Assembly (NCBI GenBank): GCA_029251165.1
Contig: JAQXDW010000021.1
Coordinates: 1 to 64,000 of the forward strand
Length of the DNA: 64,000 nt
Reading direction: 5' to 3'
Source: Myxococcota bacterium
GTDB taxonomy: Bacteria; Myxococcota_A; UBA796
The notes under the pieces are model-generated. The model saw only the letters and a list, made by a program, of their open reading frames with translations, did no database searches and had not been told where the DNA came from. Numbering within the stretch: position 1 is the stretch's first letter; the number at the start of each line of letters is the position of its first letter. This document shows positions 52,379 to 61,525 of this stretch, one piece after another. The translations under genes and the position numbers were made by a program.

Positions 52379-52433
52379 GCGACGGGGCCTCTGCGACGGG
52401 GCCTCTGCGACGGGACCGTTCGCCGTCGGTTCC
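52379..52433. repeat. 14-bp tandem repeats and a hairpin after the Nfu-N gene
   Basis: The 14-bp unit at 52379-52392 is repeated exactly at 52393-52406, with 8 bases of a third copy to 52414. A 7-bp hairpin with one wobble pair follows (52412-52418 with 52427-52433). It lies between convergent genes and may act as a terminator. Confidence 0.6.
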
Positions 52434-52464
52434 TTCAGCTGCTCCCCGGCGCTGAGGTCGTCAC

Positions 52465-55458
52465 TCACGGCGTCGTCAGCGATGCTCCCGTGTCGACGAT
52501 CTCACCGTTCTTGATCACCATCGCGATCTGAATCGTGTTGTCGATGCGCTCCAGCGGATCGGCACTCAGCACCAGCAGGTCTGCGAGCTTGCCGACCTCA
52601 ATGCTGCCCAGCTCTGCCTCCAGACCGAGGGAGCGGGCGCCGTCTATGGTGGCTGCTTGGAGCGCCTCCATCGGGCTCATCGCCCCGCTGCCGGCCATCG
52701 CCCACAGCTCCCAGTGCGTGCCGAGCCCCTGAAGCATGCCGTGACTGCCGAGCGTCACCAGTGCACCCAGCCTGGCAAGGGAGGCAGTGTCAGAGGCAAC
52801 GTCCTGAAAGCTCCAGTCTCGGGCCAGCACCGAGCGACGCCATGCCTCCTGATCCAGCAGGCGGCGCGGGTGATGGCGCAGCAGGCGGAGATCGTCGGCA
52901 GGGTTGTCGTACTGATAGTAGAAGTTCTCGCCGCCCAGGCCGCTGCGATCAGCGAGCAGGGTCGGCGAGTACGCCGTCCCGGAGGCTGCGAGGAGCTCGC
53001 GGATATCGGCATAGACTGGAGCATGCGGAAAGGAGTGGGCCACAGCACTGTAGCCATCGAGGATTGCCGAGAGCATCTGCCAGAGATCTTCACCCTCCAG
53101 CACGCACAGCACCTCCGTGGAGCGACAGGCTGCTGCGACTCCCTGACGCAGCTCTCGGCTCGCCCAGCCGGGCACCCACACGCTCTCGATGCCCAGCACC
53201 TCGATGCTCTCGCTACTCTCCACCGACATCGCGGATGCGCCAGCGAGCACCCTCGGCCCCTGCTGGAAGCCGACCGCCACCCGTCGTGACTGGGTGAGCC
53301 CGACGTCTGCGGGGAGCGCGGGATCGTGGATGGTGGTCACCCCAAAGTCCAGCGCGGTGCGATAGCGCCACTCCTGGTCCGGCAGGATGTCCCCGGCGGC
53401 AGCATGGCTCTGGGTGTAGACGTCGATGAGGCCCGGAGTGATGGTCAGCCCGGTGCAGTCGATGACCCGAGCATCATCTGGGGGCGCACCGCCGACCTCG
53501 ATCGCTGCGATGCGATCCCGGACGATGGTCACCGTCGCATCCTCGACGATCTCGTTGCCGTTCATCGTAATCAGACGCGCATGCGTCAGCGCGATGGTGT
53601 GCTCGGGGCGGTCGCGCGGCAGGATGAGCGAGATGTCGACGGCTGTCGCTGCGGTGGCTGCTCCCGCCTCCGTTGGAATCGGCTGGGTGAGCACGGTCGG
53701 ACCGATCGACCAGGACAGCGCAGCGCCGTCCGGGGTCCAGCCCAGCCAGTCACCGCTCACCCCGGACATCGTGACCGCTGAGAGGGTGGCGGCATCGACC
53801 GCTTCCTCGCGGTCATCCCACGCCGCTACAGAGACGGTGGCGCCCTGACGCCACGCGATGTGGCTGAGATCGGGTGAGGGCACCACGTCATCGACCCCCG
53901 GCGGAAAGCGGAGGTGGACGCGCCGGTCGGTGCCGTCGGTGCGCACCGAGAGCAGGGCCGGTGCGCCGTCGGTGTCCTGACGGAACCAGACCCGGTCATC
54001 GCGCAGGTAGAGCTTCGGAGCACGGTGGCCGGGGATGCCTGAGATGGTGTCGACCACCCTCGACTCCCATCGCCCGAGCCGTCGGATCAGCAACAAGACC
54101 TCATACCCGGGGTCATCGCCGAGCTCGAGTCCACCGGTGCTGCTGAGCCCCCGGAGCACCGCGATTCGCTGGCCGCGCTCGCTCCAGGTCGGGCTGACCA
54201 GCACCCCACGAACTCCTGTCGACTCAGCCCGTGCCCGCCAGCCAAAGGTTCCAACCATCAGCTCCCCACCGCCGGTGGGAAATTCGCCCGGCTGCGCCGT
54301 GATGTCTGACCAGCGGCTCCAGGTCATCGCGGCCCCGTCTGGGCGCCACGCCGGCGCGTAGCCGGTGCCCTGCGAGATCCGGACGATGCTGCCATCGGGC
54401 TCGCGCACCCACAGCGCGCCGAGCGCAGAGAACGCCAGCCGCCCCTCCGGTCCCCACGTCGGCCAGCGCACCACCCGGGCCTGGATCTCGTCGGGAATGG
54501 TGATGCTGTCGCGGCTCACCGGCTGGACCTGCCAGCGCCCGGAGGCGTTGAATGGGATCTCGACACGCTGCCCGTCCAGACCAAGCCGCCACAGCTTGCC
54601 CCCCGTCCACAAGACAATGGCGCGCCCGTCGTCGGTCCAGTCCATCGCCGGGTAGACCCCACGCCGGGCGAGGCCCTCCATCGCATCGAGGCTCAGCCCG
54701 GTGCTCAAGACCCTACGCCGACCGGACTTCACCTCCAGCAGCTCCAGCACCGTCTGATCGCGATCCCGAGAGATGAACGCCATCAGCGTGCCGTCGGGAG
54801 AAACCGTCGGTCGAGCAGCGCTGCCGGTTCCGCTGAGCACCGGACGGGCGCTGCGATCGTCGAGCGCCATCCGCCAGACCTGCCAGAGCCCGGCCACTGG
54901 ATCGCCATCGTCGCGATAAGGCTCCACACGACTGGAGAACCAGAGGTGCGCTCCGTCGCTCCACGGCTCTCCAGCATGAGGGTGGGCCGCTGCATCGGTC
55001 AGCGCAAGCCCGGTGCCATCCGTGACCGAGTATTGCCACAGCACCACATCACCGTCGACGGTGCGCCGCTGGGCGATGATGCTCTGCCCGTCGGCATCCC
55101 AGGCCGGGCTGGAGACCTGCGCAGAGTCCGCCGTGAGCGGTCGTGGCTCGCCCCCGTCAGCATCCATCAGCCAGATCTGCTCGCTGCCGCTGGCGTCAGA
55201 GACAAACGCAATGGTGTCGCCGTCGGGGCTGAGCTGCGGCTGGCCATCCCAGGTGGAGCCGCTGGTGAGCTGGATGGCATCGCCGCCAGAGAGCGGAAGA
55301 CGCCACAGATCACCGAGAAGGTCAAAGACCACCGTGTCGTCGTGCACCGACACGCTCATCCAGGTCCCCTCGGACAGCTCCAGGGGAACCTCAAACCCAG
55401 GTCCATCTTCCGCGTGAGCCGTCGAGAAGCCTATCCAAAGCCCGATCAGTGCATCCAT
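52465..55458 (-). CDS. TolB-like propeller fused to amidohydrolase-like domain, exported
   Basis: ATG 55458 starts a signal peptide (IGLWIGFSTAHA). Residues ~25-600 are a TolB/WD40-type beta-propeller (QLSPDGDTIAFVSDASG, TVSPDGTLMAFISRD). Residues ~620-990 are an amidohydrolase-type domain with TPGLIDVYT and the subfamily pattern GSHGMLQGLGTHWELW. The usual HxH metal pair after LID is YTQ here, and the late TDS-type Asp is in GSHG. The domain may therefore be inactive or use a different metal set. Related large proteins are annotated as TolB/amidohydrolase fusions of unknown substrate. It should act in the periplasm. Confidence 0.86.
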   Translation of the reverse strand: MDALIGLWIGFSTAHAEDGPGFEVPLELSEGTWMSVSVHDDTVVFDLLGDLWRLPLSGGDAIQLTSGSTWDGQPQLSPDGDTIAFVSDASGSEQIWLMDADGGEPRPLTADSAQVSSPAWDADGQSIIAQRRTVDGDVVLWQYSVTDGTGLALTDAAAHPHAGEPWSDGAHLWFSSRVEPYRDDGDPVAGLWQVWRMALDDRSARPVLSGTGSAARPTVSPDGTLMAFISRDRDQTVLELLEVKSGRRRVLSTGLSLDAMEGLARRGVYPAMDWTDDGRAIVLWTGGKLWRLGLDGQRVEIPFNASGRWQVQPVSRDSITIPDEIQARVVRWPTWGPEGRLAFSALGALWVREPDGSIVRISQGTGYAPAWRPDGAAMTWSRWSDITAQPGEFPTGGGELMVGTFGWRARAESTGVRGVLVSPTWSERGQRIAVLRGLSSTGGLELGDDPGYEVLLLIRRLGRWESRVVDTISGIPGHRAPKLYLRDDRVWFRQDTDGAPALLSVRTDGTDRRVHLRFPPGVDDVVPSPDLSHIAWRQGATVSVAAWDDREEAVDAATLSAVTMSGVSGDWLGWTPDGAALSWSIGPTVLTQPIPTEAGAATAATAVDISLILPRDRPEHTIALTHARLITMNGNEIVEDATVTIVRDRIAAIEVGGAPPDDARVIDCTGLTITPGLIDVYTQSHAAAGDILPDQEWRYRTALDFGVTTIHDPALPADVGLTQSRRVAVGFQQGPRVLAGASAMSVESSESIEVLGIESVWVPGWASRELRQGVAAACRSTEVLCVLEGEDLWQMLSAILDGYSAVAHSFPHAPVYADIRELLAASGTAYSPTLLADRSGLGGENFYYQYDNPADDLRLLRHHPRRLLDQEAWRRSVLARDWSFQDVASDTASLARLGALVTLGSHGMLQGLGTHWELWAMAGSGAMSPMEALQAATIDGARSLGLEAELGSIEVGKLADLLVLSADPLERIDNTIQIAMVIKNGEIVDTGASLTTP

Positions 55459-55589
55459 GGAGGCGATGATAACGCATCGCGGAGTGGCAAGATGATCCAC
55501 CAGGGGAGAGCACAAGGGCCGCGCTCAAGCCCGCAGCGCACCCACCCGCTCAGGCACACGCGCCGATGCAAACATACGCCCTTCGGACG

Positions 55590-56048
55590 CTACTGCTCAC
55601 CATCGAGCACGACAGCGATCGCATCATCGTCCAAGCCCAGCGCATGGCCGATGTTCACGGCCTGCTCACGGAACACGGTGACACCAGCAAAGGCCGAGAG
55701 CATGACCTCAGCGACATCGCTCAGCACAGCGCTGACTTCAGCCTCAGAGCGGCCCATCTCGCGACCATAGCGATGGATCAGCTCAGACTCCTGCTCCTTG
55801 AGCGCGCCATCGACCAGGGCAACCAGCGCGAGGCTCTTGAGGAACGCATCCTGTGCGGTGCGAGAAGAGAGGGCTGCGATCTCGACAGCAGCGTTGGGGA
55901 TGCCAGTCAGATCGGACTCGAGCAGCGCGATCATCTCCAGCTCTCGAGGATGCTCCAGACCATCAGCCCGCGCCATCTCTCGCATTCCAGCCGCGATGCT
56001 GCCAGCAGCGCGGTCATCGATTTCCACAAAGCTCATCAGGTCGCGCAT
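55590..56048 (-). CDS. TerB-like helical protein
   Basis: ATG 56048 has AGGAA just upstream; a TTG at 56060 would add four residues. The 152-residue all-helical protein resembles TerB-type tellurite-resistance domains (FLKSLALVALVDGALKEQESELIHRYGREMG). Two acidic positions per repeat could bind a divalent metal. No signal peptide. It is the last gene of a tight minus-strand run, starting 8 bp after the heme A synthase stop. The role is unknown. Confidence 0.72.
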   Translation of the reverse strand: MRDLMSFVEIDDRAAGSIAAGMREMARADGLEHPRELEMIALLESDLTGIPNAAVEIAALSSRTAQDAFLKSLALVALVDGALKEQESELIHRYGREMGRSEAEVSAVLSDVAEVMLSAFAGVTVFREQAVNIGHALGLDDDAIAVVLDGEQ

Positions 56049-56056
56049 GCCGTTCC

Positions 56057-57142
56057 TCAAAGAGATGGAGTGGCGGAAATGGTAACCGAAGTGGCCTCGG
56101 ATGTCTCACGCTGGCGGGCTGGACGCCACACCGTGTGGCATGCCCAGATGGCAGCAGACAGCAGCACGAGCGCGCCGGTCTGGTGCAGAGAAGCCACCGG
56201 CAGCCACACCACGGTCAGCAGGGTGGTAATGCCGAGGAGTACCTGCAAGAGCGCGGCACCGAGGAGGACCCCCATGGCGCGTCGGGAGTCTGCGGTCAGT
56301 GAGCGTCCTCGGGAATAGACCCACCCCGCCACCACAGCCGCGAACGTGCTCAGGGCCAGGACACGATGGTGGAACTGTACGGAGGCCGGGTTCTCGGTGA
56401 GGTTGGTCCACCATGGCTCCAGCATCAGGTAGCCCGGCGGCACCACGCGCCCGCCCATCAGCGGGAAGGTGTTGAAGGTGAAGCCGGCGTTGAGCCCGGC
56501 GACCAGCCCACCAGACAGCACGGTGACGAACACCATGATCCCGACGCCGGCCATGACCCGAGCCAGGCGGGGATCAGACGGGGTGCGGCTCGCGACGTCG
56601 CGGAGCTGCGAGAGCGCGACCCACAGCAGCGCGGAGTACAGCACAAAGGCACTGCCGAGGTGGGTGGTCAGGCGGTAGTGGCTGACGTCGGGTCGATCGA
56701 CCAGGCCGCTGCGCACCATCCACCAGCCGATGAGGCCCTGCATCCCGCCCAAGACGAACAGCACGAGCAGCTTCGGCGCCAGGGTCCGGGGGATGGCCTT
56801 GCGGGCCAGGAAGAACAGGAACGGCAGCAGGAAGGCCGTGCCGATGGTCCGGCCAAGCATCCGGTGGCTGTACTCAAACCAGAAGATCGACTTGAATTCT
56901 GCCAGGGACATGCCGTGGTTGATCTTCTGGTACTCCGGGAAGGCCTGATAGCGGGTGAATTCATCGAGCCAGGCCGCCTGAGACAGCGGCGGGAGGCCAC
57001 CGGTCACCGACCAGTCGGTCATCGACAGGCCAGACCCGGTCAGCCGGGTGAGGCCGCCGAGAACCACCATAGAGAAAGTCATCGCGCAGAGAACGAGCAG
57101 CCAGTACCCGATCGCGCGGCGGTGTCGCTGGTAAGCGTCCAT
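56057..57142 (-). CDS. ctaA: Heme A synthase, COX15/CtaA family
   Basis: ATG 57142 is preferred over upstream codons that run into the preceding gene. The 361-residue, eight-helix protein has the conserved haem-ligand regions FEYSHRMLGR, THLGSAFVLY, FHHRVLAL and LHQTGALVLL. The long FEYSHRMLGR form matches the COX15-type branch. It converts haem O to haem A for an aa3-type oxidase, which implies an aerobic host. A terminal oxidase and CtaB are not in the window. It is 5 bp downstream of a lipoprotein gene. Confidence 0.93.
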   Translation of the reverse strand: MDAYQRHRRAIGYWLLVLCAMTFSMVVLGGLTRLTGSGLSMTDWSVTGGLPPLSQAAWLDEFTRYQAFPEYQKINHGMSLAEFKSIFWFEYSHRMLGRTIGTAFLLPFLFFLARKAIPRTLAPKLLVLFVLGGMQGLIGWWMVRSGLVDRPDVSHYRLTTHLGSAFVLYSALLWVALSQLRDVASRTPSDPRLARVMAGVGIMVFVTVLSGGLVAGLNAGFTFNTFPLMGGRVVPPGYLMLEPWWTNLTENPASVQFHHRVLALSTFAAVVAGWVYSRGRSLTADSRRAMGVLLGAALLQVLLGITTLLTVVWLPVASLHQTGALVLLSAAIWACHTVWRPARQRETSEATSVTISATPSL

Positions 57143-57146
57143 CAGT

Positions 57147-57776
57147 TCACTCGAAGGAGGGGTAGTCCATGCCATCGACGCAGGCGATGAGATCGGCATG
57201 GAAGTCAGCGTAGTACTGCGCAGTCGTCTCGCCATCGCGGAGCGCAGCGGAGAGGTGGCCGACCATGTCCAGCGAGGTGATGCCCTCGTCGGCGATCTCG
57301 GTGACCACGGAGTTCTCTTTGAGGTACATGTAGTCGTTGCCCTCGGTCATCTTCCAGGAAGAGACCACCAGCGCCAGGGCACCGTCGTCGTCGAGGGTGC
57401 TGCCGTGCCGCCAGGTATCGGTGTACTCGACCTCGATGCCGAGGGTCGGCTGGGTCTGGTTCCAGATGGCGTAGGAGTGCTCGTAGCCCTCCTCGACATC
57501 CGCCGTGACCGCCCAGTCGGCGATCTCTCGGCGGTCGATGTTGACCTCAGCGGTCCGCAGGCAGGGGTAGACATCGTTGATATCGGCGTAGACATACGCT
57601 TTTGCATGAGCCCAGTGGTAGTCGTCGTCCTCTCCGACGACGTAGGTGAGCTCCTCTGCCATGTCAGCGGGCCATGAGGCGGTGTTGGCTTCAAGCGGCG
57701 CGATGCCGTCCGGGAAGCTGTAGTCGACCGCTTTGTCCTTGCAGGCGAGCATCGTAGCGAGCGTGAGCAGGAGCAT
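57147..57776 (-). CDS. Lipoprotein with possible START/SRPBCC-like fold
   Basis: ATG 57776 opens a signal peptide with lipobox ATMLAC (Cys ~13); AAGGGAA is upstream. The 209-residue protein has a pattern reminiscent of SRPBCC/polyketide-cyclase domains (AYVYADINDVYPCLR, GIEVEYTDTWRHG, ADFHADLIACVDG). The assignment is weak. It could bind a hydrophobic ligand at the membrane. Its position 5 bp before the heme A synthase gene suggests, but does not prove, a link to haem or oxidase assembly. Confidence 0.65.
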   Translation of the reverse strand: MLLLTLATMLACKDKAVDYSFPDGIAPLEANTASWPADMAEELTYVVGEDDDYHWAHAKAYVYADINDVYPCLRTAEVNIDRREIADWAVTADVEEGYEHSYAIWNQTQPTLGIEVEYTDTWRHGSTLDDDGALALVVSSWKMTEGNDYMYLKENSVVTEIADEGITSLDMVGHLSAALRDGETTAQYYADFHADLIACVDGMDYPSFE

Positions 57777-57835
57777 GGGGGCGTTCCCTTCGGTTGGGCA
57801 GGAAGAGAGATTATCCCGATAACGACCAGACGGAA

Positions 57836-59458
57836 TCAGTCCGTCGCCCAATTCACCGTGTGGTAGGTCACCTGGTGTGACACCACCCTCGCGCCCTCCC
57901 GCGCCTCTGGCGGGTAGATCTCGGAGGCATCCACCGTGGTCAGCCACTGCCCGGTGCCGCTCTCGTCGCTGCTGAGCATCGTGGCGATCTCGGCGCAGTT
58001 ATCGACGTCAAACCAGCGCAGATCCATCATGTTGGTCGCGGCATATGCCCCGAAGATCGTAGTGCTGACGCGTGGGAGAACAACAGAGCCGTAGAAGAGG
58101 GTGGCGTCATCATCCGGCAGCTCTGCGGTGCAGCGGAGCGCACCCTCTTCGGCACCGAAGAAGTCGTAGACCCGGACCCGGACGGGATCGAAGTACCCGA
58201 GGTTGTAGACAAAGACCCGAACGTGATCGTCCTGCCAGACCACCTTGAGGTCGTGGAGGAAGTCGGTGCCGTTGATGTTCTCTGCGCCACCACCCAGCAC
58301 GCGAACGGGGTAGTCCGTTCCGGCGAGAAACTCTCTGAGCCCCTCGGCATTGGCGTCATTGACGATGAACAGCGGCCGGTCTGTGTGCAGTGTCTCGCCG
58401 GTGAAGTCAAAGCAGACGCCCAGCTCAAGCGCAGGAGGTTGGCCGCCGACCGCCGGGAACGTGATGTGGTCGGTGGTGCAGGCCATTCCGATGCCTTGAG
58501 CACCCAGCGGGGAGCGGGTGAACGAGTTCTCATAGTTCATCTCGATGCCGAGCAGCCTGTCGAGATCGAAGAGGACCTCGACGTCCCCTTCCGCGTCGAG
58601 CTCGCGCCGCGTGGGAAGCGCGACGGCGGTCACCCCGTCGGCGTCGTGCTGCCACTCGGAGCTGAAGGCTGCGGTGCCGCTGTCGTTGAGAAAGAGCCCG
58701 TGGTGCAGCAGCCTGTTGGTGTTGATGCAGTCCTCGGAGCGCCTGGAGTCTGCATCACGCTGACAGTGAATGGAGGTGGTCAGACCGGGAACCCCCTCGG
58801 TGAGCATGTGCAGCCGCCCCTTGCGGAGATCCGCCCCGCTGACCAGGAGCGCACCTTGCTCCGAGAGCGGCCCGTCGCTGTCGCTGCGGAAGCTGTAGCT
58901 GCCGACGACATCACCGACTGCGGTGTACAGCATGACCTGGATGATCTTGACGGTCGGCTCAGAGCTCGTGGACTGCGGCATCAAGAGGTAGGTGTCCGCC
59001 AGGCTGCGGTCTACGCCCTGGGGATCCGCTACGGAGAATGAGCTCACCTCCCTGATGTTGCCTTCCCAGTCTGGCGTGAAGAAGGGAACACTGTCGCTCC
59101 AAGAGCAGCGGGCCTGCCCGTCGGCGCCGTGCGCGGTGAGGGTCAGCGCGATGTCCGTGCCGTAGCGCTCCTGGAGGTTGAGGCTGGTGGCGTAGGGCAG
59201 AAAGGAGACCACCCCGGAGTCTTCCCCAGAGAGCGCATAGGTCGTCGTCGAGACGACCCCGCCGTCGTACCAGGATGCCTCAGCCGTGACCGTCGCGGCG
59301 CTGCCCGACAGCGACCACACCACCCGGTTGGCCGCCTCTCCGTCTGCAAACTCAGCAGCACTCAGTGCAATGCTGCACCCCTCATCCTCTGGATCGCCTG
59401 AGTCCTCTGGGAACACATCAGGAGTCTGGGAGCAAGCAAGGAGTATTTGGAGAATCAC
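57836..59458 (-). CDS. Large lipoprotein of unknown function
   Basis: A GTG at 59458 with AAGG upstream gives a short leader MILQILLAC and a lipobox Cys at residue 9. The 540-residue body is beta-rich and acidic, with scattered Cys. I recognise no family. Its N-terminal ~110 residues resemble an immunoglobulin-like domain (AANRVVWSLSGSAATVTAEASWYDG, cited in part). It is 59 bp upstream of the START-like lipoprotein gene and 34 bp downstream of the Nudix gene, all on one strand. Probably a cell-surface protein. Confidence 0.72.
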   Translation of the reverse strand: MILQILLACSQTPDVFPEDSGDPEDEGCSIALSAAEFADGEAANRVVWSLSGSAATVTAEASWYDGGVVSTTTYALSGEDSGVVSFLPYATSLNLQERYGTDIALTLTAHGADGQARCSWSDSVPFFTPDWEGNIREVSSFSVADPQGVDRSLADTYLLMPQSTSSEPTVKIIQVMLYTAVGDVVGSYSFRSDSDGPLSEQGALLVSGADLRKGRLHMLTEGVPGLTTSIHCQRDADSRRSEDCINTNRLLHHGLFLNDSGTAAFSSEWQHDADGVTAVALPTRRELDAEGDVEVLFDLDRLLGIEMNYENSFTRSPLGAQGIGMACTTDHITFPAVGGQPPALELGVCFDFTGETLHTDRPLFIVNDANAEGLREFLAGTDYPVRVLGGGAENINGTDFLHDLKVVWQDDHVRVFVYNLGYFDPVRVRVYDFFGAEEGALRCTAELPDDDATLFYGSVVLPRVSTTIFGAYAATNMMDLRWFDVDNCAEIATMLSSDESGTGQWLTTVDASEIYPPEAREGARVVSHQVTYHTVNWATD

Positions 59459-59492
59459 AGCACACCTTATTCTGTGGATACAGCGTCTCGTG

Positions 59493-59981
59493 TCAGGTGT
59501 TCGTGCGACCCGACAGCCAGTCCGCGACAGCCTTTCCAGTGCCCATCGACCATGGCCGCAGCGTGTGTCGGGCGACCCGCTTGATGGCCGCCAGCTCCTC
59601 GCCGACCACCACATCACCGCTCGCTCGGACATGCCAGGTGAGGATCACCTGATTCATCATCGAGAAGCTGTAGATCCCGACAAACGAGACCAGCTCTCCC
59701 TTCAGACCAAGCTCCTCCTCGACCTCTCGCAGCACCGCCTCTGCCGGCTCCTCGTCCTTCTCAAGGAAGCCAGAGACGAGACCGAAGAAGTGCGCCGGCC
59801 AGCCCTTATTTTGAACCAAGATGATCTCGCCGTCGTGCTCGACGATGGCGGCGACGACCGGGGTCGGGTTGTCGTAGTGGATGAAGCGGCAGCTCGGACA
59901 GCGCTGCCGGATCCGGTCCTCGTGGTCCGTGAAGTCCACCAGCGCGGTGCCGCACTTCGGGCAGTAGACAAACGACGGCAT
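59493..59981 (-). CDS. Nudix hydrolase with zinc ribbon (NudC-like)
   Basis: The 162-residue protein has a four-Cys zinc ribbon (CPKC 7-10, CPSC 28-31). A complete Nudix box at 71-93 follows (G71, E77, R85, E86, E89, E90). This layout matches the C-terminal half of NADH pyrophosphatase NudC and its relatives. It should hydrolyse a nucleoside diphosphate derivative, possibly NADH or capped RNA, but the SQPWPFPxS motif of NudC is not seen, so the substrate is open. Cytoplasmic. Confidence 0.9.
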   Translation of the reverse strand: MPSFVYCPKCGTALVDFTDHEDRIRQRCPSCRFIHYDNPTPVVAAIVEHDGEIILVQNKGWPAHFFGLVSGFLEKDEEPAEAVLREVEEELGLKGELVSFVGIYSFSMMNQVILTWHVRASGDVVVGEELAAIKRVARHTLRPWSMGTGKAVADWLSGRTNT

Positions 59982-59999
59982 CGGGTTCCTCCGAGAGTG

Positions 60000-60914
60000 A
60001 TGCTATCGTGTCGTGTGCTCTGGACCATCCTGACAGCGTCGACATCTGCGGCCACCCCGACCACCCTCTTCCAGTCAACCTCCCTGGGCGACGTCGCCTA
60101 CTGGGACGTCGGCGACCCGGAGAGCACCGACGTCCGCGTCTTGCTCCACGGACTCCCCACCTCCAAGGAGCTGTGGGTGAACGTCATCGACGCGCTGCCG
60201 CCGGGACGCACCGTGGTGGTCGACCTGCTCGACTTCGGAGAGTCCAGCGCGGTCGACCCCTTCAACCTGAACCACCGCCGCCGTGCCCAGGCCATCGACG
60301 AGCTGCGCGGCGAGCTGGGGATCAACACCTTCGCCCTGATCGCCCACGATCTGGGATCGTCGGTTGCCATCGACTATATGGACCAGTTCGGCGACCGGGT
60401 CGAGCAGCTGGTCTTGGTATCCTCACCGGTCTACCCCGACTTTGAGGAACCGGCCGTCGTCGATCTGGTGCGCCAGCGCTGGATCGGGATGACCCTGCTG
60501 CGGATGATGCCCCGGACGCTGTTCCGCCAGTCAATTCGCAGGGGACTCAACCACAAGTACGCGCTGGATGACTTCCAGATGTCGGCCTTCTTGAGAGACT
60601 ACGACGGTCAGGCCGGCAAGGAGCGCATGTGGCAGAACCTCTCCTGGGGCACCCCAGAAGAGATGTTCGCCGACTACCCCGACATCATGAAGGACATCGC
60701 GGTCCAGACGCTCCTGCTCCACGGCCAGCTGGATCCCTTCATTCCCCTGGAGCACGCCAAGCGCATGGACGAGGACATCCCGGACTCCACCCTGATCATC
60801 ATCGAGACTGGCGCACACTTCCTGCCCATTGACACCCCCGACGAGGTCGCCGCGGCCATCTCAGCGTTCCTCAGTCCGCCAGCGGGCTCAGAAGACGAAG
60901 AGGGGGCCGAGTGA
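60000..60914 (+). CDS. Alpha/beta hydrolase of haloalkane dehalogenase/epoxide hydrolase type
   Basis: The 304-residue protein has the oxyanion motif HGLPTSKELW (HGxP). The nucleophile elbow AHDLGSS puts Asp117, not Ser, at the attacking position. This is typical of epoxide hydrolases and haloalkane dehalogenases. The acid is likely in HGQLDPFIPL and the base in TGAHFLPID. The N-terminal ~20 residues could be a weak signal peptide; a GTG at 60018 is an alternative start. It overlaps the TetR gene by 4 bp. Confidence 0.85.
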   Translation: MLSCRVLWTILTASTSAATPTTLFQSTSLGDVAYWDVGDPESTDVRVLLHGLPTSKELWVNVIDALPPGRTVVVDLLDFGESSAVDPFNLNHRRRAQAIDELRGELGINTFALIAHDLGSSVAIDYMDQFGDRVEQLVLVSSPVYPDFEEPAVVDLVRQRWIGMTLLRMMPRTLFRQSIRRGLNHKYALDDFQMSAFLRDYDGQAGKERMWQNLSWGTPEEMFADYPDIMKDIAVQTLLLHGQLDPFIPLEHAKRMDEDIPDSTLIIIETGAHFLPIDTPDEVAAAISAFLSPPAGSEDEEGAE

Positions 60915-61516
60915 GCGGGGGCAGCCGACGACAGCAGCAGCGCAAGGAGACCCGCCGGAAGGTGTTCGAGTCCGCCCTGAGCATCTTCCGACGCGACGGC
61001 GTCTCCGAGAGCCGGATCGAGGACATCGCCACCCGCGCCGGGGTCAGCCGGGGAACCTTCTACTTCCACTTCCCCACCAAGGAGGCGGTGCTCAGCGAGC
61101 TGCTGGTGACCGCAGAGGCAGACTTCACCGCTGAGATCGATGCCCTGCCAGCAGACGCCCCGATCGAGGATGTCCTCAACACCACCGCGATGGCGATGGC
61201 CCGCCCCTGGTCTGCCGAGCCGAGCCTGTGGATGGAGGTGGGGCTCGTCGCGATGCGCAACACCGCGGACAAGCTGGCCCATGGTCAGCCCACGGATGGC
61301 ATCCGGGCAGTCCTCGGGCGGCGGTTTGAGCACGCCGCAGAGACCGGGCAGCTCTCCACCCTGGTTCCCCACCAGATCATCGCGGACTTCTACCTCGCGA
61401 ATGCCTTCGCGGTGGCGGTCTCCTGGTCCACCAACCCCGACATCATGCCCCTCGCTGGAGCCCTCCAGGCCGCCGCGATCCTGTTCCTCGACGGGGCACG
61501 GGGCCGCCCAGAGTAG
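60911..61516 (+). CDS. TetR-family transcriptional regulator
   Basis: The GTG start overlaps the hydrolase stop (GTGA). The 201-residue protein has a classic TetR helix-turn-helix in the first ~65 residues (RIEDIATRAGVSRGTFYFHFPTKEAVLSEL, cited over its span). A helical ligand-binding domain follows. It probably represses its own operon with the hydrolase and responds to the hydrolase substrate or a related toxic compound. No operator palindrome is obvious in the short upstream gap. Confidence 0.92.
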   Translation: MSGGSRRQQQRKETRRKVFESALSIFRRDGVSESRIEDIATRAGVSRGTFYFHFPTKEAVLSELLVTAEADFTAEIDALPADAPIEDVLNTTAMAMARPWSAEPSLWMEVGLVAMRNTADKLAHGQPTDGIRAVLGRRFEHAAETGQLSTLVPHQIIADFYLANAFAVAVSWSTNPDIMPLAGALQAAAILFLDGARGRPE

Positions 61517-61525
61517 CGCCGCAGC

